Positions 59,548 through 64,000 of a DNA stretch of 64,000 nucleotides are shown one piece after another. Numbering within the stretch: position 1 is the stretch's first letter; the number at the start of each line of letters is the position of its first letter. The stretch spans positions 1 to 64,000 of the forward strand of contig JBIQJE010000011.1 of the NCBI GenBank assembly GCA_044507625.1, written 5' to 3'. The stretch is from Hyphomicrobium_A sp044507625. Its GTDB lineage: Bacteria; Pseudomonadota; Alphaproteobacteria; Rhizobiales; Hyphomicrobiaceae. The position numbers and the translations under genes were made by a program. The notes below the pieces were generated by a model. It did no database searches. It was not told the DNA's origin and saw only the letters and a program-made list of their open reading frames with translations.

Positions 59548-60780
59548 ATGACCGACCTGCGCGCGCTGGAATCACCGCTGCCACAGTCACAGCCCCCGCC
59601 CCGCGAGGAGCACGGGCGACTGCCCGACTGGCTCACGCGCCGCTTGCGCCGCTTGCCTTCGGGCAACCGGCTCAGCCCCATCAATCAGCGCCGTCTTGCC
59701 AACTTCAATGCCAACCGCCGCGGCTACTGGGCGCTGCGAATCTTTCTGACGCTCTTCGCCGTCTCGCTGTTCGCCGAATTCATCGCCAACGACCGGCCGC
59801 TGCTGATGAGCTACAAAGGCGAGATCCTCTCGCCCGTGCTGACCGATTATCCCGAATCGAAGTTCGGCGGCTTCCTGGCGGTCACCGATTACAAAGACCC
59901 GGTGATCCTCGACGAGATCAAAAGCAACGGCTGGGTGATCTGGCCGCCGATCCGCTACTCGTACGACACCATCAACAAGGATTACCCGGGCCGGAAGGGG
60001 CCGGATGGCCTCTGCCTCGGCTATCCCGCGCCGCCCCCCTGGGCTTCGAGTGCGCCGCTTTGCGACGCGCCGCCCGAGCAGCTTGCGCGTTTCCACGCGC
60101 TCGGCAACACCAACTGGCTGGGGCTCGACAACCAGGGGCGCGATGTCGTCGCGCGCGTGATCTACGGCTTCCGCATATCGGTGCTGTTCGGCCTGATCCT
60201 CGCGCTGCTGTCCGCATCGATCGGCATCACGGCGGGCGCGGTGCAGGGATACTTCGGCGGCAAGACGGATCTCATCTTCCAGCGCTTCCTGGAGGTCTGG
60301 TCGTCGGTCCCGTCGCTGTTCGTCCTCATCATCATCTCCTCGGTGCTCATCCCGGGTTTCTGGACGCTGCTTGGCGTGCTCCTGCTGTTCGAGTGGGTGA
60401 ACCTCGTCGGCGTGGTGCGGGCCGAGTTCCTGCGGGCGCGCAACTTCGAATACGTGAACGCGGCGCGCGCGCTCGGGCTTTCGCATCGCAAGATCATGAT
60501 GAAGCACCTGCTGCCGAACGCGATGGTCGCGACGCTCACCTTCCTGCCATTCCAGCTGTCGGGCAGCATCGCGGCGCTCACGGCGCTCGACTTCCTCGGC
60601 CTCGGCCTGCCGCCCGGCTCGCCGTCGCTCGGCGAACTGCTGCTGCAGGGCAAGCGGCACCTCGAAGCTCCGTGGCTCGGTCTTACCGGCTTCTTCACCG
60701 TGGCGATCATGCTGTCGCTGCTCATCTTCATCGGCGAGGCCGTGCGCGATGCGCTCGACCCGCGCAAGACGTTCCGATAG
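59548..60780 (+). CDS. yejE: Peptide ABC transporter permease YejE
   Basis: A 410-residue partner permease. A hydrophilic N-terminus (to about 55, with NQRRLANFNANRRGYWALRIF) and a large periplasmic loop with many Tyr/Pro (about 80-185) mark YejE. Membrane segments resume from about 205. The EAA motif is NAARALGLSHRKIMMKHLLPNAM. It follows yejB after four bases. Confidence 0.95.
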   Translation: MTDLRALESPLPQSQPPPREEHGRLPDWLTRRLRRLPSGNRLSPINQRRLANFNANRRGYWALRIFLTLFAVSLFAEFIANDRPLLMSYKGEILSPVLTDYPESKFGGFLAVTDYKDPVILDEIKSNGWVIWPPIRYSYDTINKDYPGRKGPDGLCLGYPAPPPWASSAPLCDAPPEQLARFHALGNTNWLGLDNQGRDVVARVIYGFRISVLFGLILALLSASIGITAGAVQGYFGGKTDLIFQRFLEVWSSVPSLFVLIIISSVLIPGFWTLLGVLLLFEWVNLVGVVRAEFLRARNFEYVNAARALGLSHRKIMMKHLLPNAMVATLTFLPFQLSGSIAALTALDFLGLGLPPGSPSLGELLLQGKRHLEAPWLGLTGFFTVAIMLSLLIFIGEAVRDALDPRKTFR

Positions 60781-60789
60781 GGGCTGGCG

Positions 60790-62424
<1,635 letters not shown>

Positions 62425-62461
62425 CGTGCGCTGCTCGCATTGAACGTCAAAGGACCAGACA

Positions 62462-63103
62462 ATGGCAGAAGCTCAACCCCAGAGCTTGAAATTCTATTAT
62501 GCGCCGCGCACCCGATCTGCCGTCGTGCTGTGGATGCTGGAGGAGCTGGGCGTTCCTTACGAGATCGCGTTGATCGACCTGCGGGCCGACGCGCAGCATT
62601 CACCGGACTACCTCGCCATAAACCCGATGGGGAAAGTGCCTGCCATTTGCCACAACGGCGTCGCCGTCAGCGAAACCGCTGCGATCCTCTGCTACCTGGC
62701 CGACGCCTTCCCGCAGGCGGGGCTGGCGCCGGCGATCGGCGACCCGCGGCGGGGCCCGTATCTCAAATGGCTGTTCTACTCGTCGGCCTGCATCGAACCG
62801 GCGATGATCGACAAGGCCGCCGACCGCCCGCCAACACCGCGCGCCATGACCGGCTGGGGCAGCTACGATCTCGTCATCGAGACGCTGCGCGACGCGGTCG
62901 GCAAGGCGGCGCCCTACATACTGGGTGACCGCTTCACGACGGCGGATGTCTCGATCGGCTCCGGGCTGCGCTTCGGCATGGGCTTCAAGCTCATTCCGGA
63001 ATTGCCGGAGTTCGTCACATACGTCGAACGCTTCGACGAGCGGCCCGCTTTACAGCGGCAAAAGGCCATCGAGGAGAGCTATGCACGGCAGATGGCGCGA
63101 TAA
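62462..63103 (+). CDS. Glutathione S-transferase family protein
   Basis: A 213-residue two-domain protein. The thioredoxin-like N-terminus (KFYYAPRTRSAVVLWMLEELGVPYEI) and the glutathione-binding NPMGKVPAICHNGVAVSETAAILCYLAD are typical; the active residue of the first loop appears to be Tyr or Ser-like. The C-terminal helical domain is present. It could detoxify or act with the one-carbon pathway; substrate unknown. Confidence 0.92.
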   Translation: MAEAQPQSLKFYYAPRTRSAVVLWMLEELGVPYEIALIDLRADAQHSPDYLAINPMGKVPAICHNGVAVSETAAILCYLADAFPQAGLAPAIGDPRRGPYLKWLFYSSACIEPAMIDKAADRPPTPRAMTGWGSYDLVIETLRDAVGKAAPYILGDRFTTADVSIGSGLRFGMGFKLIPELPEFVTYVERFDERPALQRQKAIEESYARQMAR

Positions 63104-63174
63104 CGGATTTTCTTTCTTGAATAATCGCCACGACGCGGCATCGTAATCGCATCGTCCATAGCCAATGATCAAAG

Positions 63175-63639
63175 ATGCTCCCCGACGACGTCTTTCGCTC
63201 ACGGCTCCAGTCAACGATCACGGCGCTGCGATATTGGGCGCCATCGATCGCGGATTCCGCGCACGTTGAGGAGACCGAGAACGGTGATTTCTGGCGCGTC
63301 TCCGTCGCGCCCGCGGTTGCGAGCGCCTGCCCGTTCACGATCGTCCTCTATACCGACCAGCGCTATGACGTTTCGATCGGCGGCGAGACGTACGAGGGCC
63401 GTCCCATCGACACCTTCGACTGGTTCCTGCCGTTCGCCGAGGCGGTTGCAGACGGGCGCGTGGTCCAGCGCCAGCGCGTCAGCCGCCTCACCGGGCTCGA
63501 ACGCTCGATGGAGACGCTCGTCGCGCTCCACAATGGCGATGTGTGGAGCGAAGGACGCGGCGCGCTTCAACGCACCCCGTCGCTCGACGACGACGGAACG
63601 GAACTCTACGAGCGCCGTTTCCTGCCCTATCGCCGCTAG
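63175..63639 (+). CDS. Unrecognised 154-aa protein
   Basis: A cytosolic protein with no motif I recognise. It contains FWRVSVAPAVASACPFTIVLYTDQRYDVSIGGETYEGRPIDTFDWFLPFAEAVADGRVVQRQRV, a mixed alpha/beta character, and a positively charged end. Codon use is like its neighbours. No strong ribosome site is seen. Confidence 0.75.
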   Translation: MLPDDVFRSRLQSTITALRYWAPSIADSAHVEETENGDFWRVSVAPAVASACPFTIVLYTDQRYDVSIGGETYEGRPIDTFDWFLPFAEAVADGRVVQRQRVSRLTGLERSMETLVALHNGDVWSEGRGALQRTPSLDDDGTELYERRFLPYRR

Positions 63640-63754
63640 CCCTGCACGCCTCGCGGGCGGGCGGTGTCGCATAACTGTCATCGAGAGCACCATATAAGGG
63701 CTTCCACATTCCTGGCTGGGCGCATGCGCCCTTGCAGACCGGAGAAGCCATCCC

Positions 63755-64000
63755 GTGACCAGCAGCCCCCAGAACCTTGCCGCCCGGAAGCGCGCGGACC
63801 TGATCGACAGCCTCGATGAAGAGCTGGAGATGGAGCTCGACGACGCGCGGCTCGAGCGCCTGGCCGAGGTGAGCGGCGGTGCCGAGGACGGCAATGATCT
63901 CGACCGCACGTTCTATTTCAAGGAGCTGTTCCGGCTCCAGGGCGAGCTCGTCAAACTGCAGGATTACGTGGTCGCCAATAAGCTCAAGATCGTCGTCCTC
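63755..64000 (+). CDS. ppk2: Polyphosphate kinase 2 family protein (N-terminus only)
   Basis: The first 82 residues from a GTG, eight bases after GGAGAA. The segment YFKELFRLQGELVKLQDYVVANKLKIVVL matches the start of PPK2 enzymes, which make GTP or ATP from polyphosphate. The Walker A motif would follow immediately past the window. An acidic leader (LDEELEMELDDARLERL) precedes it. Confidence 0.85.
   Translation, partial: MTSSPQNLAARKRADLIDSLDEELEMELDDARLERLAEVSGGAEDGNDLDRTFYFKELFRLQGELVKLQDYVVANKLKIVVL

Overview
The window is GC-rich, densely coded and has no transposase, phage gene or CRISPR array. Its gene content points to a methylotrophic alphaproteobacterium of the Hyphomicrobiales, probably close to Hyphomicrobium. 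The reasons are a lanthanide-type XoxF methanol dehydrogenase, class I lysyl-tRNA synthetase, the pheA-kdsB-cycM cluster, an SRP RNA next to dnaX-ybaB, a PodJ-like polarity protein and a Yej peptide importer. The assignment to genus is inference.

Layout. 0-14 kb: the N-terminus of an exported protein, a PAS-GAF-GGDEF-EAL cyclic-di-GMP enzyme, a TerB-fold protein, lysK, a solitary DUF262/DUF1524 (GmrSD-like) putative defence nuclease, DUF952-pyrD, an Lhr-type helicase overlapping pdeM, and a TauE/TIGR02186 pair. 14-21 kb: a 1059-aa PodJ-like Sel1 protein, a YjbQ-family protein, a VC_2705-type sodium:solute symporter with its DUF4212 partner, mscL and tRNA-Gly(CCC). 21-24 kb: a long non-coding stretch, two near-identical operator-like dyads, and a xoxF that stands alone with its own terminator. 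24-27.5 kb: an ArsR regulator abutting an AHSA1-pyridoxamine-oxidase-like fusion gene, then ilvA.

27.5-35 kb is the most distinctive part. A tight minus-strand operon (two-TM protein, group III truncated haemoglobin, His-rich EF-hand secreted protein, 7Fe ferredoxin) faces an nsrR-like gene across an intergenic region with two NsrR-like palindromes, which looks like a nitric-oxide response unit. Right after it, three copies of a TATCG-N5-CGATA palindrome lie in three separate intergenic regions around a marR gene. They could define a small local regulon that includes a trans-sulfuration PLP enzyme, an Asp/Glu racemase, a DUF2478 protein, a 41-aa membrane protein and possibly 5-formyl-THF cyclo-ligase.

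35-46 kb: two Rnk-like proteins, an orphan receiver protein, a LigD without its phosphoesterase domain, a GT2 glycosyltransferase, a family 3 solute-binding protein, an LpxH-like phosphoesterase coupled to a GT4 glycosyltransferase, a cupin, a VanX-like dipeptidase and a YbhB protein. 46-54 kb: ybaB, dnaX, SRP RNA, a secreted DUF900 hydrolase, an SDR, pheA, kdsB and cycM, with short palindromic repeats lying directly after stop codons. 54-64 kb: a five-gene Yej-type peptide ABC importer with two tandem binding proteins, a GST, one unrecognised gene and the start of a PPK2-family polyphosphate kinase.
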